A stretch of DNA of 64,000 bases from Cecembia rubra. GTDB taxonomy: Bacteria > Bacteroidota > Bacteroidia > Cytophagales > Cyclobacteriaceae. Shown one piece after another: positions 1 through 7,238 of this stretch. The position numbers and the translations under genes were made by a program. Numbering within the stretch: the first letter of the stretch is position 1; every line of letters starts with the position of its first letter. Location: NCBI RefSeq assembly GCF_003014575.1, contig NZ_PYGF01000001.1, positions 62,001 to 126,000 on the forward strand, read 5' to 3'. The notes beneath the pieces were generated by a model, which was not told the origin of the DNA, did no database searches, and worked only from the letters and a program-made list of their open reading frames with translations.

Positions 1-33
1 TTGCACTATCCTTATTTCAAAAAAATAGCAGCG

Positions 34-2088
34 TTATAACAACATCTTCCTTTTCAGCAATTGCGCATTAATGGCCACTATGATCGTACTCAGGCTCATG
101 AATACTGCGCCTATAGCAGGACTAATCACCAGGCCGGGGATAAACCCTGTGGCCAAAGGCAATGCAATTGCGTTGTAGCCGGTAGCCCAAGCGAGGTTCT
201 GGATCATTTTGTTGTAAGTGGCCCTGCCAAACAGTACCAGGTTGGCAATGTCCTTTGGGTTGCTGTTAACCAATATGATATCGGCTGTTTCGGCTGCCAC
301 ATCGGTACCTGAACCTACAGCAATACCCACATTGGCTTGTGCCAGTGCAGGGGCATCATTTACCCCATCACCCGTCATAGCCACAAAGTGGCCTTCCTTC
401 TGTAGCTTCTTGATAATCTCTACTTTTTGGTGTGGAAGCACCTCGCTATAGTAGCCATCCAGCCCAAGTTTATCGCTTACTGCTTTGGCCGTTTTCTCAT
501 TGTCACCAGTGGCCATATACAGTTTCATACCTTTTTCCCGAAGCGTTTCGATGGCCTTGGAGCTTTCTTCCCTGATCTTATCCGACAGGGCAATGAACCC
601 AATAAGTTTTTCTTCCCTGAGGGCAAACACTATGGTTTCAGCTGCATCAGAGCCAGCTTTTTCTGGTATCTCTATTTTGTTTTCCTTCAGGTACCTTGGG
701 CTGACCACCTTCCAGCTTTTCCCATCGATCTTGCCCTGAATACCCTTGGCCGTCAGCGATTCAAAATTTTCTACCTTTTTCAGTTTTAGTTTTGCCTCTT
801 TCGCTGCTTTCACAATTCCCTGCGCTATGGGATGCTCCGATTGCTGTTCTAGCGAAGCGACAAAGGCCAATAGCTCTTCTTTGTCTATATCATCCGTCAG
901 ACTCTCATATCGTGAAACCCCAAACTTTCCTTCGGTCAGTGTCCCGGTTTTGTCAAATACCATTGCGGTAATCTTCCGGGCATTTTCAAAAGCGGTACGG
1001 TTACGGATCAGCAAGCCTTTGCTTGCGGAAACAGTCGTAGAAATGGCTACCACGAGTGGAATAGCCAAACCCAGTGCGTGTGGACATGAAATGACCATGA
1101 CGGTCACCATCCGCTCCAGGGCAAAGTCCAATGGTTTGCCCAGACTGATCCAGGTTACTAGTGTAATCGTGCCGGCACCAATGGCAATGAACGTGAGCCA
1201 TCTAGCGGCAATGTTGGCCAGATTTTGGGTTTTGGATTTGGCTTTCTGAGCCTCTTCCACCAAGGTGATCACTTTGTTTAGGTAGCTCTCTTTGCCGGTT
1301 TTGGACACCTTTACCTTGATGGATTGACTGCCATTCACCGATCCGCCAATTACCTGGTCGCCTTTGGATTTTTTCACCGGCTTGCTCTCACCGGTGAGCA
1401 TGCTTTCGTCAAGGTGACTTTCTCCATCCACCACTGTGCCGTCCGCAGGTATTTTCTCATTGGCTTTTATTAGGATGATGTCTTCTTTTTTCAGTTCATC
1501 CACTTTGATGTCCTTGATTTGGTCTCCATGTACCAGGTGCGCTTCGGAAGGCATCATTTGCACCAGCAATTCAAGTGCCCTTGATGCTCCCATTACCGAT
1601 TTCATTTCGATCCAGTGCCCCAGCAGCATGATGACAATCAGTGTGACCAGCTCCCAGAAGAAGTCCATCCCTTCCAAACCAAACACCACGGCCGAGCTGT
1701 ACACGTAAGCCACGGTTATGGCCACTGCAATCAAGGTCATCATGCCGGGGTTTTTGTCTTTCAGCTCGTCCCAAAGTCCTTTGAGAAAAGGCCAGCCCCC
1801 ATAAAAGAAGACAATAGTGGAAAGCCCAAAAAGGACGTACTGATCACCAAAAAAGGTCAGCTCAAATCCCAGTAATTGTTGGATCATGTGAGACAATGCA
1901 AGGATTGGCACAGTGAGCACCAGAGATATCCAAAAACGCTTTTTAAAATCTTCGATCATCATGGCATGGTGGTCATGGTGCCCATGCTGATGGTCTGATT
2001 TGTTGATGGTTTGATGATCTGATGATTGGCTCTTTTGGTGACCCTCGTGTGTATGATGCTTGTGGTGTTCGTGATTATGCTTTTCCAT
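34..2088 (-). CDS. copB: Copper-translocating P1B-type ATPase, CPH (CopB) class
   Basis: This inner-membrane ATPase exports copper or silver from the cytoplasm. The N-terminus is an extreme His-rich tail (15 His in the first 44 residues) instead of a CxxC HMA domain. The membrane metal site is C335-P336-H337, the CPH signature of the P1B-3 (CopB, Cu2+/Ag+) class. The aspartate phosphorylated in the cycle is D379 in DKTGT, followed by the SEHP loop and a GDGVNDAP hinge. At 684 residues it is full length for a CopB without HMA domains. It is the last gene of the long minus-strand metal run, 18 bases after the DUF2911 lipoprotein gene. The class assignment is firm; the exact ion (Cu+, Cu2+ or Ag+) is inferred. 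Confidence 0.95.
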   Translation of the reverse strand: MEKHNHEHHKHHTHEGHQKSQSSDHQTINKSDHQHGHHDHHAMMIEDFKKRFWISLVLTVPILALSHMIQQLLGFELTFFGDQYVLFGLSTIVFFYGGWPFLKGLWDELKDKNPGMMTLIAVAITVAYVYSSAVVFGLEGMDFFWELVTLIVIMLLGHWIEMKSVMGASRALELLVQMMPSEAHLVHGDQIKDIKVDELKKEDIILIKANEKIPADGTVVDGESHLDESMLTGESKPVKKSKGDQVIGGSVNGSQSIKVKVSKTGKESYLNKVITLVEEAQKAKSKTQNLANIAARWLTFIAIGAGTITLVTWISLGKPLDFALERMVTVMVISCPHALGLAIPLVVAISTTVSASKGLLIRNRTAFENARKITAMVFDKTGTLTEGKFGVSRYESLTDDIDKEELLAFVASLEQQSEHPIAQGIVKAAKEAKLKLKKVENFESLTAKGIQGKIDGKSWKVVSPRYLKENKIEIPEKAGSDAAETIVFALREEKLIGFIALSDKIREESSKAIETLREKGMKLYMATGDNEKTAKAVSDKLGLDGYYSEVLPHQKVEIIKKLQKEGHFVAMTGDGVNDAPALAQANVGIAVGSGTDVAAETADIILVNSNPKDIANLVLFGRATYNKMIQNLAWATGYNAIALPLATGFIPGLVISPAIGAVFMSLSTIIVAINAQLLKRKMLL

Positions 2089-2106
2089 GAGTAAAAATTT
2101 TAGTGG

Positions 2107-2691
2107 TTAATCCGTTTTGAATGGAAGGGAAACACTTAGCTTTTCCCATGACATGCGGATAGCGCCAGAGCCCTCTCCCTTGTCTTCAATGGTATAAGTT
2201 AGCTGTTCTGCAAGCGGCATTTCCGCATCTGGAGTTACCTCAATTCTGATGACATCCTCTGCCTGATCGTAATCATCTGCCAGGTGCTGCTCCCAGTTTT
2301 TGTTTAGGATCAATGTCCAACGGTCCTGTCCGGGAATGGTAAAGAATGCATACTTCCCTTTTGGTATCGTAGTTTCTTCGACCTGGATTGCTTTGGAAAA
2401 TTCTATATTGGTGGCACTGTGTGCACCTGTCACCCAAACTTCGCCATAGGGTACCAAACCTCCCCAGATGACCCTTTCCCGCACTGCGGGTGAGTGGTAC
2501 TTGATGGTAATGTGCGTATCACCCACATTGCCATGCGCTTCCTGAGGGATGCTCTTTTTCGAGTTGTCCGATTGCTCAGTAGGTGCTTTTTCCGGCTGAT
2601 GGTGTTCGTGACCACCATTTTCACCTTTTTTGTTTTGGCAGGATACGATCAGCAATCCCAGTGCAAGTGTGTAAATCAGTTTGTTCATCAT
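2107..2691 (-). CDS. DUF2911 family lipoprotein
   Basis: A 194-residue exported protein. A lipobox (LLIVSC, Cys18) predicts a lipoprotein, and a short His/Glu-rich stretch follows. Residues from about 50 onward match the DUF2911 family, a Bacteroidota beta-rich domain of unknown function, with the VIWGGLVPYGEVW and GKYAFFTIPG type motifs. The start codon overlaps the stop of the PepSY gene by four bases (ATGA), so the two are translationally coupled. The setting and the His cluster suggest a periplasmic metal-related role, but no biochemical function can be read from the sequence. Confidence 0.85.
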   Translation of the reverse strand: MMNKLIYTLALGLLIVSCQNKKGENGGHEHHQPEKAPTEQSDNSKKSIPQEAHGNVGDTHITIKYHSPAVRERVIWGGLVPYGEVWVTGAHSATNIEFSKAIQVEETTIPKGKYAFFTIPGQDRWTLILNKNWEQHLADDYDQAEDVIRIEVTPDAEMPLAEQLTYTIEDKGEGSGAIRMSWEKLSVSLPFKTD

Positions 2692-3401
2692 TTATTCTTT
2701 TTAAGTTTTGAAGTGGTTTTTAAGAAAGTTTTAGAGGATACTGCGTAAAGTGTAAAGCCTGATAGCACTGTAAATAGGCCAAAGACTGAAAATGCCCTGA
2801 GCAGCCAATTGTTAAAGTTGTCCCGCCCGGCATAATCCATGGTGTGGAACATCCAAAGAAAATCGAACCAACGCCAACGGCTGTGGCGTACCCGTTCGAA
2901 GTTGCCGTTACGGGCATCTACGTAGGCCGTAAGGTTTTCGGGATGATCAAAGTGGACAGCCCAGGCTGGTAGCGGCCTACCACGGTATTCATGATGGTTG
3001 TCGGTTTCAGTAATCCATTCGGTTTTCAGGATTTTCAGGTTTTTTACGAGATGGTTCTGTGCGATTTCGACCGCCTCCGTTTCGGTTATGCCCTTTTTGA
3101 TTTGCCCGGTCTGGGCATTGTAGAGCAGACTATCGTTGACCCAATAATGCGGTTGGTGATTGATGTAGCGAAGCTCAAGGGATGAAATACCAAGCGTTGA
3201 ATCTAACTGAGCCGGACTGATTAAGTCCGGGGGTGAATGCGTCATTACATGTTCACGATGGAACTGGTCTCCATGGATTTTGTCAATATCCGTCCAACTA
3301 AAATAGAGGCCACTGATCGTCCACCCAATAAACTGAATGCCTATAAAAAGCCCCAGATACCGGTGCGTTTTGCGGATGTAGTAGTTTCTGTTTCGTTTCA
3401 T
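2688..3401 (-). CDS. PepSY-domain membrane protein
   Basis: A 237-residue protein with an N-terminal membrane helix near residues 14-34 (HRYLGLFIGIQFIGWTISG), a periplasmic section with a PepSY-like repeat (the TETEAVEIAQNHL segment near residue 105), and a second helix near 200-222. This is the short form of the PepSY-associated TM family. Members often sit with metal uptake or reductase systems, where they are thought to assist electron transfer or folding; that role is inferred here. The gene overlaps both neighbours by four bases (the methyltransferase upstream, DUF2911 downstream), so it belongs to one tightly coupled transcript. Confidence 0.85.
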   Translation of the reverse strand: MKRNRNYYIRKTHRYLGLFIGIQFIGWTISGLYFSWTDIDKIHGDQFHREHVMTHSPPDLISPAQLDSTLGISSLELRYINHQPHYWVNDSLLYNAQTGQIKKGITETEAVEIAQNHLVKNLKILKTEWITETDNHHEYRGRPLPAWAVHFDHPENLTAYVDARNGNFERVRHSRWRWFDFLWMFHTMDYAGRDNFNNWLLRAFSVFGLFTVLSGFTLYAVSSKTFLKTTSKLKKNK

Positions 3402-4300
3402 TTCTCCATCTTTATCCCCTCATAATAGCAAAATGACCCGATTCGGGTATTGATAAAACCCGTTTCCTGCACATCCGAAAACCCTGCCTCACGGATGTAA
3501 TCCGGCAGCAAGCCCTTCACATTGGCTGTGGTGGTTTTGAAACCGTCCAGAAGCTGCACGGTGTAAAAAACTGTGCGCATCCATCGGTTCTTTGCCTTGC
3601 CCCAATCGCCAATGATGAGCTTGCCTCCGGGCTTTAGAACCCGGTAGATTTCACTGAAACAATGCGCTTTTGTTTCATCATCTAACTGATGAAATACCAG
3701 ACAACTGTAGGCCTTGTCAAAAACAGCATCATTGTACGGAAAAATGCCCCCATTGTAGAGTTGGAGTTCAACCAGAATGTCTTTGTTTTTGAGCTTTGAA
3801 AAGGCTATCTCCCTTACCTTCGGGTCAATGTCTAATCCGAAAAATGAAGTGTTGGGAGACCGTGAAGAGGCAATCGCCAGATTGGCTCCTGAACCAAAAC
3901 CAAATTCGAGTATCGTTTCATCCGCTTGAGGATCCAGCTTCTGTATCAGCTGGTTCCTGAATTTCTTTTCAGGCATGGTCAGCCTTATGGTGGTGTCATA
4001 GAGGCCGGTAAGGAAATTATAGCCTAAAGCAGGAATGAATTCCTTCTCAACTTTATGTTCCTGATTTTTCATTTTTTCTCTTAATTGTTTTTGTTCTAAT
4101 TTCTCCCAGCCTTGGCTGACTAAGCATTTATGAGAGCCGAATGCACAAAAAATGCAGCACTGATCGCCTGGAACTGTAATCTCGCATTCACATCCCTTAC
4201 AAATGAAGCTATCCGACCGCACGTTATAAGGTATTCTACAAACCTGCTTCTGGCCGCATACCGGACAGGTAAGTACCGAATCAAAAAATAGCCCAGGCAT
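3398..4300 (-). CDS. GDCCVxC-like zinc ribbon fused to a class I SAM methyltransferase
   Basis: The first ~62 residues are a cysteine-rich ribbon (C12, C15, C21, C34, C37, C39, then GDQCCIFC near residues 46-52, C59). It is similar to the separate 70-residue GDCCVxC protein at 17073-17285, with one inserted residue in the motif. After a linker, residues ~85-300 form a SAM-dependent methyltransferase: motif I is E132-F-G-F-G-S-G, an acidic loop FGLDID follows, and RVLKPGGKLIIGDW is the usual later motif. The reading frame is open throughout, although Met77 (start at 4072) could give the methyltransferase alone. Its methyl acceptor is unknown; a metal or metalloid is conceivable but not shown. 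Confidence 0.85.
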   Translation of the reverse strand: MPGLFFDSVLTCPVCGQKQVCRIPYNVRSDSFICKGCECEITVPGDQCCIFCAFGSHKCLVSQGWEKLEQKQLREKMKNQEHKVEKEFIPALGYNFLTGLYDTTIRLTMPEKKFRNQLIQKLDPQADETILEFGFGSGANLAIASSRSPNTSFFGLDIDPKVREIAFSKLKNKDILVELQLYNGGIFPYNDAVFDKAYSCLVFHQLDDETKAHCFSEIYRVLKPGGKLIIGDWGKAKNRWMRTVFYTVQLLDGFKTTTANVKGLLPDYIREAGFSDVQETGFINTRIGSFCYYEGIKMEK

Positions 4301-4319
4301 ACTGGTGATTTCAAGTCAA

Positions 4320-5012
4320 TTAATGGTCATGCTCCAGTTCTAAAAATTTACCTTCCGGACCTACACCTTCTATGTGTACCAATTGTGCTCCGTAATGCCC
4401 TGCATGTGCCACAGCATACGCTGCGCTCAATAGCACAACTGCCACAATAGCCATTGCCCATCTTTTCGATTTGAAAATAAATAGATTGATCCCTTGTAAC
4501 AGCAGGCCGATAAACCCAAGATTGATTGTCCAGTCAGCCCAGAAGTCGTGTTGTTCCAATACGAGCTTGGCATGTTCTGTTAGTCCGTGAGTATGCGGAT
4601 GGAAGTTTCTGCCAGCTAAGTAAGCAGCTACAAAACCTACCAGCACCAAAGCGAATGCTGTCCACGCCAATTCCCTTTTGATGAAAAAGATGTTGACGAC
4701 CGCCAGAAAGGCTCCCACAATCAGCAATACGATAGCGAAATGGACAATTAGCGGATGGATTGTGGGAAAATCCGCAAGATCAGCCGTAACCTTTTTTTCG
4801 TGGTGTGCATCTTGTGGATGCACATCATGGCTGTCTGCCTCGCTGATATGGGTGTGGTCTTTATGCTCTTCCTCGGTGGAATGAATATTCAACACGGTAT
4901 CCGCTTGTTGGGCGGTAGTGTCTTGTTTGCTTTTGTGGCCGTCATGTGCCGATACGGTTGCTGTAGTGAATAGTACCAATACAACTGCTTTTAGAATATT
5001 TTTCATTGTCAT
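4320..5012 (-). CDS. DUF2231-type membrane protein with His-rich periplasmic segment
   Basis: A 230-residue protein with a signal peptide (cleavage near AHDGH), a His/Asp-rich segment at residues ~22-73, and about four membrane helices from residue ~85. The motif FPTIHPLIVHFAIVLL is typical of the DUF2231 family (predicted heme- or metal-linked membrane proteins). The C-terminus ends in HDH. ATG codons at 5012 and 5006 are both possible starts. The His richness and location in the metal run suggest copper binding at the periplasmic face; this is inference. It lies 13 bases after the NTF2-like gene and 19 before the methyltransferase gene. Confidence 0.82.
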   Translation of the reverse strand: MTMKNILKAVVLVLFTTATVSAHDGHKSKQDTTAQQADTVLNIHSTEEEHKDHTHISEADSHDVHPQDAHHEKKVTADLADFPTIHPLIVHFAIVLLIVGAFLAVVNIFFIKRELAWTAFALVLVGFVAAYLAGRNFHPHTHGLTEHAKLVLEQHDFWADWTINLGFIGLLLQGINLFIFKSKRWAMAIVAVVLLSAAYAVAHAGHYGAQLVHIEGVGPEGKFLELEHDH

Positions 5013-5025
5013 ATTATTTAGTTGG

Positions 5026-5490
5026 TTAATGATTGGTCTGTGGTTTTCTTGCTGACGAATGGGTTTGCCATATTTTCCATTGACCGTTTTCTTTTTTCAA
5101 AATACTGGAGGCAACTCCTTTTCGTTCAATAACTGACTTGTCATTGCTTAGCACAATGGTGTATTTGTAGGTTTCAGTGGCAATGGCGAATGGTAAAGCG
5201 ACTTCAATGGCTACTTCATAGTCACTAAACTTGAAAGATTCGAAATGATTGAGCTCCGGGCCCAGGTGGTTGGCCAGATAGTCCTGATATCGGCCTTCAA
5301 CTTTGCCTGATTCAATAACAATTGATTCCGATACAAATAAATTACCTGTGCCGGTTGTATCGAGGCTTTCAATGGCCTGTTTGTATGATTCCAGGACTTG
5401 TTTCACCTGGTTAATTTCATCCGACTGTTGCGCTTGAGTCTTCACGGCCACTATGGCAGCAAGACCAAAAAAAAGCAGTTTCAATTTCAT
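5026..5490 (-). CDS. Exported NTF2-like (SnoaL/DUF4440-type) protein
   Basis: A 154-residue protein with a clear signal peptide ending near TQAQQ (residues 1-21). The rest has the single-domain NTF2-like pattern: an N-terminal helix (NQVKQVLESYKQAIESLD), then alternating strands ending in NGQWKIWQTHSS, as in the SnoaL/DUF4440 group. Such proteins bind small ligands or act as scaffolds; no catalytic residues can be assigned. Close relatives often accompany copper efflux operons in Bacteroidota, so a periplasmic accessory role is a fair guess. It sits 24 bases after the preceding gene. Confidence 0.8.
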   Translation of the reverse strand: MKLKLLFFGLAAIVAVKTQAQQSDEINQVKQVLESYKQAIESLDTTGTGNLFVSESIVIESGKVEGRYQDYLANHLGPELNHFESFKFSDYEVAIEVALPFAIATETYKYTIVLSNDKSVIERKGVASSILKKENGQWKIWQTHSSARKPQTNH

Positions 5491-5514
5491 GGATTTTGGG
5501 TTAAAGGATTGTTT

Positions 5515-5952
5515 TTAGTTTTTCTTAAATGCGTTGTAATTAGCCTCTGATTCAAAGTAGGCAACTGCACCTTGTTGGTTAGTCACTACTATAAATGCTT
5601 CTGATTTATCTACAGGATTACCACTAAAAGGGTCGATGGCGATCCTTGCACTTTCTATATTGTTGAGCTTATCCACGCACATTTCGCAGCAACCATAATA
5701 GGTTTTGTCATTGACCGGTACCGGGATTTGGGCTACACCCATATAGGCGTCATTGACCATACATACCAGGCTTGGTTCAACTGGTCGCTCAATTTCATCC
5801 TGGATATAACTGACAGAAGGCTTTAGCTGCTGATAGTTAATCCAGTACACCAATGCTGTGGCTGTCACTAACAATGCCGCAATGGTCAGGTAGGCATATA
5901 CCAGATTCCGGGTAGATGTCTTGGAATTGTCCTTGTTGCTTTTCTTCTTCAT
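5515..5952 (-). CDS. Membrane-anchored TRASH-like metal-binding protein
   Basis: I placed the start at the ATG at 5952, because the upstream in-frame extension (to 6033) is not protein-like while this Met opens a Lys-rich N-terminus followed by one membrane helix (residues ~18-37). The periplasmic domain holds the pattern CMVNDAYMG ... YYGCCEMC, which resembles the Cys arrangement of TRASH/YHS-type metal-binding domains. It then reads DPFSGNPVDKSEAFIV, recalling NosL/MlpB-like copper proteins. A role in binding copper near the RND pump is likely from context. The name of the family is uncertain. Confidence 0.75.
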   Translation of the reverse strand: MKKKSNKDNSKTSTRNLVYAYLTIAALLVTATALVYWINYQQLKPSVSYIQDEIERPVEPSLVCMVNDAYMGVAQIPVPVNDKTYYGCCEMCVDKLNNIESARIAIDPFSGNPVDKSEAFIVVTNQQGAVAYFESEANYNAFKKN

Positions 5953-6047
5953 GACTTTTCTGTTTGGTGCCTGATGGAAGAGTGGCGGCAGTGTAGGATG
6001 CAAGACTACACCTGCACAAAGGCCACTCTCCAACAGGGCTTTACTTT

Positions 6048-6500
6048 TTACTTATCTTCCTCTTTTTTCATTTCCTGTTCCAAGAAGAAACAGTGAGCAG
6101 CACACGCATGTAGTTTATAGTTTTTGTGTACCGTGCCTTTTTTGTGACCTTCTGGATCCAGGATTTCACATTTATCACCCATCGTTTTGGTGCTCAGAAT
6201 GAATACTCCATCGTTGTTGTAATAGCGACCATCTTTTTTGGCTTTGCCAAGGGGATTACCTTCGGCATCATACACTTTGCCGTTTTTGATAAAGCCCAGT
6301 TTTTGATTCTGATTGTTAAAGACTATGTCTTCTTTACTGATGTATCCGAGTTTGGTGCCCCGGTCATCCGATACCTCGCCTTTTCCATTGATGTGGATGA
6401 GGCGTTGCTCTGTTTTGCTGCTTGGCTGAGCCAAGAGCCCATGTGCTGCCAGCAGCATTCCTCCAAGGAATGCGATGGTGAAAATGATGTTCTTTTTCAT
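6048..6500 (-). CDS. Exported beta-flower-like protein with C-terminal Cys/His tail
   Basis: A 150-residue protein with a signal peptide (residues 1-24, ending LLAQ). Residues ~30-100 contain short repeated Gly-centred strands (GKGEVSDDRG, KLGYISKEDIV, KLGFIKNGKVYDAEGNPLG), as in the small 5-fold beta-flower domain of Bacteroidota. The C-terminus has C112 and the cluster HACAAHCFFLEQE, a plausible metal ligand set. Nothing catalytic is visible. It lies between the DUF3347 protein and the TRASH-like protein in the same direction, so it is probably another periplasmic accessory of the copper system. Confidence 0.75.
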   Translation of the reverse strand: MKKNIIFTIAFLGGMLLAAHGLLAQPSSKTEQRLIHINGKGEVSDDRGTKLGYISKEDIVFNNQNQKLGFIKNGKVYDAEGNPLGKAKKDGRYYNNDGVFILSTKTMGDKCEILDPEGHKKGTVHKNYKLHACAAHCFFLEQEMKKEEDK

Positions 6501-6577
6501 TTCTCATTGTGTTTGTGCCTGGTGTCAGGATTGGGCTCAGCTTATCGTGAACCCAATCCCTTATGCCAGGACTTGTG

Positions 6578-7090
6578 TCAGTTAATTGTCTCTTTTACGC
6601 TTCCGCACTTCAGCATCTTGTCACCGAAGTAAGGGTTGCGGATCTCCTTTTCGTTGGAGAGCCAATAGCCTCCTGTGTTGCCATTGGCCATTGGGCAGTA
6701 TTCCAGGTAGAGTTCTCCCATGCTGATATCAGCGCCCTTCACCAAAGTGGCCATCTCATTGCTTAAGGCGGTAAAAGCCTTTCGCTGGTTTTCCAGTGAA
6801 CCTGCCTGCGCCACTTTGGCCGCCTCTGCATGGACTTTATCACTGCCCTTTACATTGTGAAGGGCTTTCACCAAAGATTCAGAAGCAGATTTTGCTTTCT
6901 GAAAATCAGACGCCACCAAAGCATTCTTCAAAGTGATGTAGTGTGTGTAGGAAGAACCTAATGCCTTGTCTTTGAACATTGGTTCCATCTTTTGACTGCT
7001 CGTTTGTGCTCCATGCGCTGCATGGTCATGTTGTGCGGTTGCTCCCCAGCTTACTAAAGCCAGGCATAGCATGATCATTGTTTTTTTCAT
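6578..7090 (-). CDS. DUF3347 family periplasmic protein
   Basis: A 170-residue exported protein: signal peptide to about residue 19 (GATAQ), then a short His-rich part (HDHAAHGA), then a helical DUF3347 domain. The C-terminal motif YCPMANGNTGGYWLS...NPYFGDKMLKCG is clearly the same as the C-terminal end of the neighbouring CusB protein (FCPMAFDNQGAFWLS...NPYFGEAMLSCG). The free-standing copy may act like a metal carrier that feeds the pump, similar in idea to CusF, but this is inference. It follows the 43-residue membrane protein gene by 12 bases. Confidence 0.88.
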   Translation of the reverse strand: MKKTMIMLCLALVSWGATAQHDHAAHGAQTSSQKMEPMFKDKALGSSYTHYITLKNALVASDFQKAKSASESLVKALHNVKGSDKVHAEAAKVAQAGSLENQRKAFTALSNEMATLVKGADISMGELYLEYCPMANGNTGGYWLSNEKEIRNPYFGDKMLKCGSVKETIN

Positions 7091-7102
7091 TTTTCTATTT
7101 GT

Positions 7103-7234
7103 TTAAAGGTTAAATACTTGAATCAGGGCTAAACCAGTGACCAGAAGAATGACTATTCCCCAAGTAATCCGGCTGCCCCATTTTTTTATTTTAGATAGAG
7201 ATGATTCATCTCCTGTTTTGCAGCAAGATTTCAT
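7103..7234 (-). CDS. Small 43-residue membrane protein between cusB and DUF3347
   Basis: A short open frame of 43 codons and a stop fills the only gap between cusB and the DUF3347 gene. It starts four bases after the cusB stop and ends 12 bases before the next start. The product begins MKSCCKTGDESS, with a vicinal Cys pair that could bind metal, then a basic stretch (KIKKWGSR), then one hydrophobic helix (ITWGIVILLVTGLALIQVF) to the end. This is the layout expected of a single-pass small protein. Conservation cannot be tested here. Confidence 0.62.
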   Translation of the reverse strand: MKSCCKTGDESSLSKIKKWGSRITWGIVILLVTGLALIQVFNL

Positions 7235-7238
7235 TGCT

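Noticed and set aside
1-33. Copy of the tRNA-Pro 3' end (far attachment site)
   Set aside because: The first bases of the window show no match to the tRNA end, so the left boundary of the island is not in this window.
746-1249. 167-codon plus-strand frame
   Set aside because: Lies fully antisense to the copper ATPase gene, whose motifs are unmistakable; Ser/Ala-rich composition is typical of a reverse-frame shadow.
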